Source: an uncultured Planococcus sp.
Lineage (GTDB): Bacteria; Bacillota; Bacilli; Bacillales_A; Planococcaceae
Assembly (NCBI GenBank): GCA_947502505.1
Contig: CANNAE010000001.1
Coordinates: forward strand, 1-64,000
DNA: 64,000 nucleotides
Direction: 5' to 3'
Both the position numbers and the translations under genes were made by a program. Within the stretch, counting starts at the first letter, position 1, and each line of letters starts with the position of its first letter. The notes beneath the pieces were generated by a model, which was given only the letters and a program-made list of their open reading frames with translations, ran no database searches and was not told where the DNA came from. This document shows positions 35,602-44,142 of this stretch, in pieces.

Positions 35602-37128
35602 TTATGATTTTCTGAGCTTGCTGATGAGGAAGCGCGCAATTTCGGTTTTCAAGGCGAGAGCCGCGATGGCGTAGACAATGGCGCCGATGATCGCGGTCAG
35701 GCCGAAGCGGATATAGATATTGAGCTCCTCGAGAATTCCTGAAGCGAGCCATAAAGCAAGTAACATCGCAGCGGTCGCCGCAAAAATCTTGGCCGCGTCT
35801 TTCATGATAAAGCGAGAGTTGAGCTTGCCTTGCGTCCGGTTGAAGACGACCCAGTTGAGCGCAAAATAAACGAGTGCCATGACGGACGAAGCGAGCGGAA
35901 TTGCCAAATAGGAATCAAGCAAGGCGATGAACAGGAAGTTCAATCCGACATTCAGCGCGATGGAGAACAAGGAAATGCGCAAAATGACATGGCCTTGTTT
36001 TTTTGAATAGAAAGCTTTGTTCAAGATGTTTTGCAAACTGAAGAACAATACCGATCCCAGATACAGATAGCCGACATTTGCAGTGGCTGCTGTCGCATCC
36101 GCTGTAAAAGCACCGCGTTCGTAAACGATCGTGATGAGATCTTGCATCAGCCACATCATTCCCGCTACAGCCGGAAGCAAAACCAAAAGCGTTAGCATCA
36201 AGCCGTATTCGATACCTTGCTTGAAGCTTTTTTCATTGGCATTGGCGATCGCTTTCGACAAAATCGGAAAGATGATCGTCCCAATCGTCACGCCGATAAT
36301 TGCTTGAGGGAAGTGGACGATATTCTTCGCATAGTTCACGTAGTTGACTGCTGAGTCGCTGAACGAACTCGCAAAGATATTGTCAATTGTCAAATTGACT
36401 TGGCCGACCATAACTGTAATGGCAACCGGGATGAAAATGATCGAAAAGGGCTTAATTTCTTCCCAATCGAGCTTGCCGATTACTTTATGGCTGCCTTTAG
36501 GGACGAACCAGAGCCGCTTGGCAATATACGATAACAAGGCACCGGCCAAATAACCGAACGCCATTGAGTAGGCGCCGATTTCATCTGCAAACAACAAGGT
36601 ACTGAGAATGGTGCTGCCGATAACAATGGTCTGTGATATGACAGACAAGGAGAATTTGCTTTCTGCGTCAAGATAGGCTTCATAAACGGAGTTCAATGAC
36701 ACGAGGAACACCGCTATAAAGAAAATGACTGCCAAAGCAACACTCAGTTCGATCGCCTCAGCCCGCACATCAGGTTCTAAGTTGGGGAACTGAAACAATA
36801 AAGGCAGCAGGACGGGTGACAAAAATGCCCCGATAATGGAGACGATCAATCCAAAAACCATCGTCCCGCGAATGATCTGCGAAAAATGATGATGGCCCTT
36901 GCCGTCTGCCTGTGCGTGAATAAAGCTTGGCACGAAAGCGTTCTTCATGCCGGTAGTGAAGAATAAAATAAAGGTATTTGCCAAAGCGAATGCAGCGAAA
37001 TATGCAGCTGATTGATAGGAATCCCCAAATTGATAGGCAATAACCATATCTCGGAGAAGCCCGGAAACTTTCAAAAACAGCGAAGCGATGACAAACAAAA
37101 TGCCGGTAAGTGCGAGTTTTCTGCCCAA
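35602..37128 (-). CDS. murJ: MurJ-like flippase (MOP superfamily)
   Basis: A 508-residue protein with about 14 membrane segments. It has the MurJ/MviN signature region near the N-terminus (LFLKVSGLLRDMVIAYQFG then FVPSFI) and basic residues within the membrane core, as expected for a lipid-linked glycan flippase. The start is TTG (37128), with GTAGGA upstream; no better ATG is close by. It heads the minus-strand operon with PIG-L, O-antigen-ligase-like and GNAT genes, so it may move an operon-specific lipid-linked oligosaccharide rather than, or in addition to, lipid II. The annotation as MurJ is by sequence family. Confidence 0.72.
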   Translation of the reverse strand: MGRKLALTGILFVIASLFLKVSGLLRDMVIAYQFGDSYQSAAYFAAFALANTFILFFTTGMKNAFVPSFIHAQADGKGHHHFSQIIRGTMVFGLIVSIIGAFLSPVLLPLLFQFPNLEPDVRAEAIELSVALAVIFFIAVFLVSLNSVYEAYLDAESKFSLSVISQTIVIGSTILSTLLFADEIGAYSMAFGYLAGALLSYIAKRLWFVPKGSHKVIGKLDWEEIKPFSIIFIPVAITVMVGQVNLTIDNIFASSFSDSAVNYVNYAKNIVHFPQAIIGVTIGTIIFPILSKAIANANEKSFKQGIEYGLMLTLLVLLPAVAGMMWLMQDLITIVYERGAFTADATAATANVGYLYLGSVLFFSLQNILNKAFYSKKQGHVILRISLFSIALNVGLNFLFIALLDSYLAIPLASSVMALVYFALNWVVFNRTQGKLNSRFIMKDAAKIFAATAAMLLALWLASGILEELNIYIRFGLTAIIGAIVYAIAALALKTEIARFLISKLRKS

Positions 37129-37427
37129 AACAAAATCCTACTTTCTTCGAATGGTTAGCGGCAAAGCGCAAAACCAATTTCTTTCCTTATATATAGGAGC
37201 AATAATCTCCCAATTCCATTTTCCTATCTTATCATGAATCCTCTTGTTTAGACGTCTCTCAAAGAATTATGTTGCGGAAAAATTCACAACTGCGGGCTTG
37301 TGGCAAGATGACAGAAGAGAGAAGAAAAATAATTCAAACAAAACAAATGATAAGACTATTTAAAAGGATAAAAAAGGGAATTGTGTGAGTATTTTGGGCA
37401 TTAATAGTTATAATTTACAAATAATTA

Positions 37428-37456
37428 ATAAAGCGCTTACAAATTTTTAGTATAAT
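37428..37456 (+). promoter_or_regulatory. cre-like site overlapping the nuclease promoter
   Basis: The 14-mer ATAAAGCGCTTACA (37428-37441) matches 12 of 14 cre consensus positions and contains palindromic AAGCGCTT. TATAAT follows at 37451-37456, so a bound CcpA would cover the -35 region. 37129-37427 is a divergent intergenic region in which I see no gene. Confidence 0.45.
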
Positions 37457-37496
37457 GGTTTCGTATGACAATAAATTATCTGAGGAGTGAAAGTTA

Positions 37497-40400
37497 GTGG
37501 CAAAAAGCGCGTTCATGAAGATCTTTTTGAGTCTCCTATTGGCTTTGTCCGCTGCGTTGCCGTATATGGCGACAGCTGAAGCGGCGGAAACCATCTCGGT
37601 GGCACAAGCCATTGAAAACAATACAGGAACGGCAACGGTGAAAGGTTTTATTGTTGGCACTGCCAGCAGCAAAACAAGCTATGACCAGGAAGCGCCTTTC
37701 ACAACAGCAAGCAATTTGGGATTGGCGGATTCACCAGACGAAACCGACCCAACGAAAATTTTGCCGGTTCAATTGCCTACGGGCGCGGTCCGTTCAGGCT
37801 TGAACTTGGTCGACAACCCGTCCAATTTCAAAGCTGAAGTGACCATTACTGGTTCGTTGGAAGCGTATTTCTCAACAGCTGGTTTGAAATCACCGACAGC
37901 CTTCACAATCCTGTCTGAAGGCGAAGAACCGCCAACAGCGACACCAGTAGCGAATGTACAGGAAGCACGCGATTCGGAAGGCTTGATCTCCGTTGAAGCG
38001 ACCGTCACAACTGAAACTGGCTTGTGGGGTGGCAGCGCTTTTTACGTGCAGGATGACACGGCCGGAATGTATGTGTATACATCGAGCGCCACTGTCACTG
38101 CAGGCGATATCGTCCGCTTGGTCGGCACGGTGTCCGAGTATGGCGGCGAGCTTCAATTGCAGCCGAATACGGTAGAAGTCTTATCTTCCGGAAATGAATT
38201 GCCAAAAGCGCAAGTTATTTCACCAGCAGGCGTCAATGAAGAGACTCAAGGAGAACGCATTTCGATTGAACGCGTCAAAATCACCAACTTAGCATCTGTT
38301 AACACATACGGAACGTTTGAGTTCACAGCGGTCGCGGAAAATGGCGAGCAAGTCGTCGTCCGTAACGACAACCGCAATGGCTTGACCTTCGAAGAATTCA
38401 CGAAACGATACAAAGAAGGCGACTTGATCTACTTGTCAGGCATCGCTTCCAAATTCAATTCTACTTACCAAGTGAAAACACTCGGCTTTGAGAGCTTCGA
38501 CCTCGTCAACAAGCCGGCTGTATACACGAATATCTTCCCGGGTGTCGTCTCACAAGACACTGAAATTACGCTGGCAAGCGGCTGGGACAATGCAACGATC
38601 CATTACACGACTGACGGTTCCAAACCGACTGCAAGCAGCGCGGTTTATGCGGAGCCGATCGTTCTAACAAAAGATACGGTCATCAAAGCGATCGCTATCT
38701 CAGACGAAACATCGGAAGTGTTTTCATTCCAATACACTGTCCTGAAAACTGCGGACTTGAAAATCCGTGACATCCAAGGGCAAGGGCATTACTCCACTTA
38801 TGAAAATGCGAATGTCAATGAAGTAACGGGTGTCATCACCCATTTCTATAATGGCGCGAACTTCATCATCCAAGACACAAACGATGATGGCGATTGGACT
38901 ACGTCAGAAGCCATCATCGTCAACCGTTCATCTGCATCAAGCAGCTTCGCTGTAGGTGATGTGGTGACAGTTGCAGGGACAGTTGAAGAACATTTCTATA
39001 GCGGCTATTCCGATATGAAGGAAAACGATCTGCCTGTAACGCGCATCCGTTCAACGGAAGTTGTGAAAACAGGCACGGCGGACCTTCCGGAACCGATTGT
39101 TATCGGTGAAGACGTATTCCCGCCAACTCAAAACATCGACAATGATGGATTGACGGAATTCCAGCCGGAAGAAGACGGCATTGATTTTTGGGAATCCCTT
39201 GAGTTGATGCGTGTCGGCGTAGCCGATGCACAGATCGTTGGCCCGCAAGATTACGGCGAAGTATTTGTCGTATCGAAAAATGCAACGAACAATGAGTTCC
39301 ATAAGCAAGGCGGAATCCTGCTTGAAGAAGACGATTTCAACCCAGAACGCGTAAAAATCCAAACAAGTGAAGACCTCGTCGCAAAAGCGGGCGATACTTT
39401 CGCAGAAATGCCGGTCGGCGTACTCGGTTACGGATTCGGCAACTACCAAATCTGGACGGATGTAACGAAAGTGCCGGCAATTATAGACGGCGGCACACGA
39501 CCGGAAGAAACATGGATCGAAAATGCAGACGATAAATTGACAGTGGCGGCTTATAACGTCGAAAACTTTTCTGCAGACCCGAGCCATACAATGGACGAAA
39601 AAGCACAGCGCATTGCAGAGTCATTCGTCAATGACCTGAACTCACCAGACGTCATTTCCATGATCGAAGTCCAGGACAGCGACGGCCCGATCGACTCTGG
39701 CAACTCCGATGCGACCGCTTCTTATGAGCGTCTTATCGAAGATATCCAAGCAGCAGGCGGGCCTGAATATGCTTGGACGGACATTGCACCGGAATACAAC
39801 CAAGACGGCGGGCAGCCGGGCGGGAACATCCGCGTCGGTTTCTTATACAACCCGGAACGTGTCACTCTTTCTGAAGGCACAAAAGGAACGGCTACAGAAG
39901 ACAATTCTTGGACAGAATCAGGCGATCTTGCCTTGAACCCAGGGCGCGTACAGCCAATCCCGATGCCTGGCACACGTAAACCACTCGCCGCACAATTTGA
40001 ATTCCAAGGCGAAGAAATCGTCGTCATCGCGACACACTTGAACTCCAAAGGCGGAGACCAAGGCTTGATGGGGCAAAACCAGCCGCCGGAATTCAAATCT
40101 GAAGTCGAACGCATTGAATTGGCGCATGCCATCAATGGCTTTATCGAGCAAGGGCTTGAAGTGAATCCGGAACTGAATGTCGTCGTCACTGGCGATATGA
40201 ACGATTTCGAATTCACGCCGGCACTTGAAGCACTCCAAGGCGATATTCTGACGAATAAAGTCAATGATGTACCAAAAGAAGACCGTTTCTCTTATCATTA
40301 CCAAGGCAATACGCAAGTGCTTGACCACTTGCTAGTAACGAATAATTTGGCAGGCCAAACAGAACTGGACATGGTCCACATCAACTCGATGTTCATGGAA

Positions 40401-40994
40401 CAGCATGGACGCGCATCCGACCATGACCCGCTTCTGGCACAAATTACCTTCGACAAACCGCAAGTCCCTGGCCAGCAGCAAGCTGAACCGGAATACACCC
40501 AGTTCTCAGCAATTGTCAAAGCAGCTGGCTTCGATGAAGAAGGCACGCTGGACATCCATTTCAGCGAAGACACGTTCACGCAAGTAATGAACAGCGGCAA
40601 GAATTTGCGCGTGGAATTGGAAAACATGATTTTGACTTTGACTCCGAAAAACTTGAAGCAATTGGCGCAAAAAACGCCACAAGGCATGACGCTTTCTTTC
40701 GAGGCTGACGATGCCAAGCAAGTCGGGTTCCGCCCGACCTTGACTGGACAGCTCGATATCGCAGTATTGAATGCTTCAGGTACGGAACTGGATATGAAAT
40801 TTGACGATACGGTGCAATTGAGATTCGCAACCGATGCAAGCGTCAGAGTCCAGTTTGGCGCACATGTCGACAAGCGGGGCAGATGGCAGATCATGAAAGG
40901 CAGCAAAAACGGCTCGACTTTCACACTGGAAGTAAAAGAGCTCGGCAATTACACAGTCGTCACGAACAGAGGGCGATTGGTTAGAAACAGATGA
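37497..40994 (+). CDS. Secreted endonuclease/exonuclease/phosphatase with OB-fold domains
   Basis: A 1,165-residue secreted protein. Signal peptide about residues 1-29 (ATAEAAET). Then come a DUF6359/OB-like domain (about 30-135), a YhcR-type OB fold (about 140-250), a chitobiase/beta-hexosaminidase C-terminal-like module (about 346-415, YTTDGSKPTASSAVYAEPI) and a further OB-like domain (about 420-525). The EEP nuclease domain is at about 682-985 (VAAYNVENF, MIEVQD, VTGDMNDF, SDHDP). A beta-rich tail follows. It would degrade extracellular DNA or RNA. GTG 37497 has TGAGGAG upstream. It has no CWB2 or sortase signal, so it may be released. A very strong terminator follows. Control by CcpA is suggested by a cre-like site. 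Confidence 0.88.
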   Translation: MAKSAFMKIFLSLLLALSAALPYMATAEAAETISVAQAIENNTGTATVKGFIVGTASSKTSYDQEAPFTTASNLGLADSPDETDPTKILPVQLPTGAVRSGLNLVDNPSNFKAEVTITGSLEAYFSTAGLKSPTAFTILSEGEEPPTATPVANVQEARDSEGLISVEATVTTETGLWGGSAFYVQDDTAGMYVYTSSATVTAGDIVRLVGTVSEYGGELQLQPNTVEVLSSGNELPKAQVISPAGVNEETQGERISIERVKITNLASVNTYGTFEFTAVAENGEQVVVRNDNRNGLTFEEFTKRYKEGDLIYLSGIASKFNSTYQVKTLGFESFDLVNKPAVYTNIFPGVVSQDTEITLASGWDNATIHYTTDGSKPTASSAVYAEPIVLTKDTVIKAIAISDETSEVFSFQYTVLKTADLKIRDIQGQGHYSTYENANVNEVTGVITHFYNGANFIIQDTNDDGDWTTSEAIIVNRSSASSSFAVGDVVTVAGTVEEHFYSGYSDMKENDLPVTRIRSTEVVKTGTADLPEPIVIGEDVFPPTQNIDNDGLTEFQPEEDGIDFWESLELMRVGVADAQIVGPQDYGEVFVVSKNATNNEFHKQGGILLEEDDFNPERVKIQTSEDLVAKAGDTFAEMPVGVLGYGFGNYQIWTDVTKVPAIIDGGTRPEETWIENADDKLTVAAYNVENFSADPSHTMDEKAQRIAESFVNDLNSPDVISMIEVQDSDGPIDSGNSDATASYERLIEDIQAAGGPEYAWTDIAPEYNQDGGQPGGNIRVGFLYNPERVTLSEGTKGTATEDNSWTESGDLALNPGRVQPIPMPGTRKPLAAQFEFQGEEIVVIATHLNSKGGDQGLMGQNQPPEFKSEVERIELAHAINGFIEQGLEVNPELNVVVTGDMNDFEFTPALEALQGDILTNKVNDVPKEDRFSYHYQGNTQVLDHLLVTNNLAGQTELDMVHINSMFMEQHGRASDHDPLLAQITFDKPQVPGQQQAEPEYTQFSAIVKAAGFDEEGTLDIHFSEDTFTQVMNSGKNLRVELENMILTLTPKNLKQLAQKTPQGMTLSFEADDAKQVGFRPTLTGQLDIAVLNASGTELDMKFDDTVQLRFATDASVRVQFGAHVDKRGRWQIMKGSKNGSTFTLEVKELGNYTVVTNRGRLVRNR

Positions 40995-41006
40995 TAAGCG
41001 GAAATT

Positions 41007-41052
41007 AAAAACTGCTTGAAGCCAGCTGGTGCTGGCTTCAAGCAGTTTTTTC
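41007..41052 (+). terminator. Strong terminator after the nuclease gene
   Basis: About 19-bp stem (arms aaaactgcttgaagccagc and its complement) with loop tggt, followed by T-run. One of the strongest hairpins in the window. Confidence 0.9.
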
Positions 41053-41228
41053 GGTTTGATGGACTTTATTGGCAAGGAAATGATAAAAGATACATACAAG
41101 CTTTTTTCGCATCACAGCATCCCCAAATCCAAGCTGTCCCTAGCATGAGGAGGCATTTCAGTCTTGCGTTCCTTTTTCATTTAGGACTTGCTATAATGAA
41201 TTCACAATAACGGAAGCGGGTTGAGACT

Positions 41229-42341
41229 ATGGAGAAACGGATGATGCAATGGCTGGCAGTCTTCCTGTCAGCGATGCTCCTCGCGGCTTGTGGAGGAACG
41301 GATACCGAAGCGCCGCCGGAGGCAGAAACGGAACAGGAGGACTCGCCGGTCGATACGGCCGCCCAAGAAAAAGGGGCCATGATCGCGAACGCCAAAACAC
41401 ATGTCTACACCATCTACACCGATTTCGAGCAAGGATCCGGCTTTTTGTACAATGACCAAGGCGATATTTTGACGAATGCCCACGTCGTCCGCGACGCGAC
41501 ATTTATTGCACTCGTCAATAGCGATGGGCAGGAGTTCGCCGGCAAAGTGATCGGCATATCACTCGATGAAGACCTGGCGCTCGTCCGTGTCGAAGACTTG
41601 GCAGGAAAAGACCCGCTCGAACAGGAAATGGAACCGGTGGATATGGGGACGCCGGTCATCGCCATCGGCAGCCCTGAAAATGCGGCGAACACAGCGACTG
41701 AAGGGGAAATCACCAATACCGGCGTCGATTTTTCGGAAGTCTTCGTCTACAATGACCTCTACGAAATGAACGCTTTGATCAAAAGAGGCTCAAGCGGCGG
41801 GCCGTTGCTTGATGCAAGCACCGGAAAGGTACTCGGCATTAATTCGGTCATGCTCGAAGACAACCCGGAAATCGGCTATGCGATCCCGCTTTATTTGAAA
41901 AAGGACCTTTTGGATGGCTGGGCAGCAAATCCAGATCCGCTGCCGGCTTCTCAATTGGTTGAACCTTCCGTAAAGGATGCCTATTTTGACGAAGCTTTGC
42001 TGTCGAGTTTCATCGAAGCCTATTACGACTTATTGCCGTATTCCATGAACGAAGAAGAGCTTAATTACTACTCCTCGTATTTGGTTCCGGACAGCCAGGC
42101 GGTTGAAGCGGTCGATAGCGTCGTCAAAGAGTATACGTCAGAGGGTCGGGTGTTCGATTCGGTCGTGCCGGAAGTCAGTTCCGTGGAAATTGATGGCGAC
42201 CGTGCCTATGTCGAAGCCGGGGCCGTGTTCAATTACCACGAAGCGGAGGGCGAGACCGGGACGATCGATCACCAGCGCCGCTACACCGTCATCATCGATG
42301 AGTATGGGGATTATCAAATTGAATATGTGGAAGAACTGTAA
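41229..42341 (+). CDS. Trypsin-like (S1C) serine protease lipoprotein without PDZ
   Basis: A 370-residue protein. Lipoprotein signal with lipobox LLAAC (Cys about 21), acidic linker (residues about 25-50), then a DegP/HtrA-type trypsin domain: His in DILTNAHVV, Asp in DEDLALVRVED, Ser in GSSGGPLLD. No PDZ domain follows. Residues about 235-370 form a different C-terminal domain (YYDLLPYSMNEEELNYYSSYL onward) that I do not recognise. It would cleave proteins at the outer membrane face. The start follows ggaagcggg. The TAA stop lies directly on the terminal repeat of a MITE-like element, so the C-terminus may have been altered by that insertion. Confidence 0.82.
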   Translation: MEKRMMQWLAVFLSAMLLAACGGTDTEAPPEAETEQEDSPVDTAAQEKGAMIANAKTHVYTIYTDFEQGSGFLYNDQGDILTNAHVVRDATFIALVNSDGQEFAGKVIGISLDEDLALVRVEDLAGKDPLEQEMEPVDMGTPVIAIGSPENAANTATEGEITNTGVDFSEVFVYNDLYEMNALIKRGSSGGPLLDASTGKVLGINSVMLEDNPEIGYAIPLYLKKDLLDGWAANPDPLPASQLVEPSVKDAYFDEALLSSFIEAYYDLLPYSMNEEELNYYSSYLVPDSQAVEAVDSVVKEYTSEGRVFDSVVPEVSSVEIDGDRAYVEAGAVFNYHEAEGETGTIDHQRRYTVIIDEYGDYQIEYVEEL

Positions 42342-42630
42342 GGGGTTGTCCCATAAGTCCCTAAAATAAAATAGACGGAGAAAAAGAAATTCTTTTTCTC
42401 CGTCTGTTTTTCATTTATCGGTGAGGCCCCTGAAAGTAGCCGGCTGATGGGAATGGAGACGGCGACTCCAGCGGGAGCAGTGACTGAGCTAAGCGAAGGA
42501 GCGACGCGAGCCGAAGACCCTGGACTGAGCGAAGCGAGGGAAGCGGCTAAGGCCGTGCCCGCGGAAAGCGTCCGTCGAAATGGACATCAGCCCGTTCTTT
42601 AAAAGACGAAAAGGGACTGCCCCTTTTTTT
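42340..42630 (+). repeat. MITE-like element with terminal inverted repeats (complete copy)
   Basis: Left end aaggggttgtccc (42340-42352) and right end gggactgccccttttttt (42613-42630) are near-complementary terminal repeats. Inside are a perfect 16-bp palindrome (42373-42405; arms agacggagaaaaagaa) followed by gttttt, and the GC-rich core (about 42455-42585) also found at 7527 and 52785. A nearly identical copy in the other orientation is cut by the left window edge (1-145). The length of about 290 bp and lack of coding frame suggest a non-autonomous mobile element. I cannot see target-site duplications clearly. Confidence 0.7.
42373..42412 (+). terminator. Palindrome/terminator inside the MITE-like element
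   Basis: Perfect 16-bp arms with a 1-nt centre, followed by gtttttc. It can serve as a terminator for the protease gene 30 bp upstream. Confidence 0.55.
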
Positions 42631-42751
42631 ACGGGGCACAAAAAATTTGCTGCCAGGCTGCTTACTTAACCTCACTTTAACTGGAAGCCTTTAATGTTAG
42701 AGCGTGAATAGAACTTTAAACGCCACTAACCTAAAAGATGAGGTGAGAACG

Positions 42752-43783
42752 GTGAAGGATATTTATTTCAGTAAAGAATACGGGAAACTTTACGAAAAAA
42801 TGGAAAACGGAAAATGTGTAAGTTTCACCCTTTTTCATGCGCTGGGGTCGGTCCATCATGTATTTCTCAAGCGGGAAATCCCAATCGATGTACCTGGAGC
42901 AGGCCCTTACTATGATTTGATTACCCCGTACGGATATGGCGGGCCAATCATCGAAGCTGAAGACGAGCGCGGTAAAAAAGAGTTGGCCCACCTTTTTTAC
43001 CGTGAGTTTCGCAAGTATTGCCAAGCGGAAAACATCGTCAGTGAATTCATCCGCTTCCATCCGATATTGAAAAATGCTGCGGATTTCAAGGGATGGTATG
43101 CCATCGATTTCATGCGGAATACCATCCAGACACGATTGGACAAAACCGAAGACCCGCTTATGAGCGAATATTCGCCATCGGTCCGGCGTTTGATCCGCAA
43201 GGCGTTGGAGCAGGGCGTGGAGTATAATGTATCCGTCAATCCCCGCAGCCTCGACCGGTTTAAAGATTTGTACTTCCAGACGATGAACCGTAACAAGGCA
43301 GATGAATATTATTATTTTGATGACGAGTATTTTGAGCAATGCCTTCGCTTGCTGGGGAGGCAATTAGTCGTCGTTGAAGTGATATGGAGAGGAGATGTGA
43401 TCGCCATGAGCTTAAATTTCGTCAGCAATGGCATAATCCATGTCCATTTGACCGGAAGCCTGGAACAACACCATCATTTGCATGCGCCGAACATGCTTCA
43501 ATACGCTTTACTCTGTTGGGGAATCGAAAATGAGATAAAGCTGATTCACCACGGCGGCGGGCGGACGAACAATCCGGAAGATAAGTTATACCTCTACAAA
43601 AAGAAGTACGGGCGGGCGCAGGAGCTTGAATTCCATGTGGGCAAAAAAATTTGGAACCCGGAAATCTATCGTTTGCTATGCAGAGAGTCGGGAGTCGGGG
43701 AAAATCATTCTTTTTTCCCGGCTTACCGGAAGGGCCTAAAGACCAAAGGGGAAGCCGAGCGCGAGCATGAAGCCATCAAATAA
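42752..43783 (+). CDS. FemAB/GNAT-like acyltransferase family protein
   Basis: A 343-residue cytoplasmic protein with the GNAT-fold arrangement of FemAB-like or BioF2-like acyltransferases. An N-terminal part (FTLFHALGSVHHVFLKREI) precedes a C-terminal acetyltransferase-like domain with SPSVRRLIRKALEQGVEYNV, GDVIAMSLNFVSNGIIHVHLTGS and LYLYKKKYG. Such enzymes add amino acids to peptidoglycan precursors or modify sugars in polysaccharides. The start GTG 42752 has AGGTGAG upstream; the ORF extends in frame to 42704 without a good SD. It is a single gene downstream of the MITE-like element. Its acceptor cannot be told. Confidence 0.65.
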   Translation: MKDIYFSKEYGKLYEKMENGKCVSFTLFHALGSVHHVFLKREIPIDVPGAGPYYDLITPYGYGGPIIEAEDERGKKELAHLFYREFRKYCQAENIVSEFIRFHPILKNAADFKGWYAIDFMRNTIQTRLDKTEDPLMSEYSPSVRRLIRKALEQGVEYNVSVNPRSLDRFKDLYFQTMNRNKADEYYYFDDEYFEQCLRLLGRQLVVVEVIWRGDVIAMSLNFVSNGIIHVHLTGSLEQHHHLHAPNMLQYALLCWGIENEIKLIHHGGGRTNNPEDKLYLYKKKYGRAQELEFHVGKKIWNPEIYRLLCRESGVGENHSFFPAYRKGLKTKGEAEREHEAIK

Positions 43784-43898
43784 AAAACAATGTGCTTGCA
43801 ACACAAAGCGTGGCTGCGAATACTCAGCAGAAACTTCGGTGAATACAATCAAACCTGGACATTACAACTCTCACTATTAACCTTAATTTCAAAAAGTT

Positions 43899-43927
43899 TT
43901 GAATTCATGAGCCAGCTATGGTATTCT
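43899..43927 (+). promoter_or_regulatory. Promoter of the thiamin operon
   Basis: TTGAAT (43899-43904), 17-nt spacer, TATTCT (43922-43927), placed 24 nt before the TPP riboswitch aptamer. Confidence 0.65.
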
Positions 43928-43950
43928 ATTGCCGACAATAAAAAAATATC

Positions 43951-44046
43951 GCTATTCCACTAGGGGAGCCATGTTGGCTGAGACGGACAAGAGTCCGGAC
44001 CCTTTGAACCTGATCTGGATTATACCAGCGTAGGGAAGTGGGCGAA
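43951..44046 (+). promoter_or_regulatory. TPP (thiamin pyrophosphate) riboswitch aptamer
   Basis: Conserved THI-box elements are present in order: taggggagcc, ggctgaga, an extra stem ggacaagagtcc, accctttgaacctgatctgg, and ccagcgtagggaagtg. This RNA binds TPP and switches off downstream expression. A terminator-like hairpin at 44087 forms the expression platform before tenA. Confidence 0.95.
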
Positions 44047-44086
44047 TTGTGAGCTTTTCTCCAATTTCTTCAGCTGACCTTTATCG

Positions 44087-44117
44087 CCGCTTCCTTACCT
44101 GGGAAGCGGTGTTTTAT
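44087..44117 (+). terminator. Riboswitch expression-platform terminator
   Basis: Stem ccgcttcc / ggaagcgg with a loop of about 7 nt, followed by tgttttatttt. It lies 26 nt before the tenA start and after the TPP aptamer. Confidence 0.75.
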
Positions 44118-44142
44118 TTTGCCCAAAAAAGGAGAGAGCGAC

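Noticed and set aside
40298..40948. Minus-strand frame of 216 codons opposite the nuclease gene
   Set aside because: Serine/cysteine-rich, low-complexity translation typical of an antisense shadow.
42731..43363. Minus-strand frame of 210 codons opposite the FemAB-like gene
   Set aside because: Shadow of the real plus-strand gene; no signal, domain or SD of its own.
43951..44046. A T-box leader before tenA
   Set aside because: The conserved THI-box sequences identify a TPP riboswitch and no T-box motif (AGGGTGGNACCGCG) is seen.
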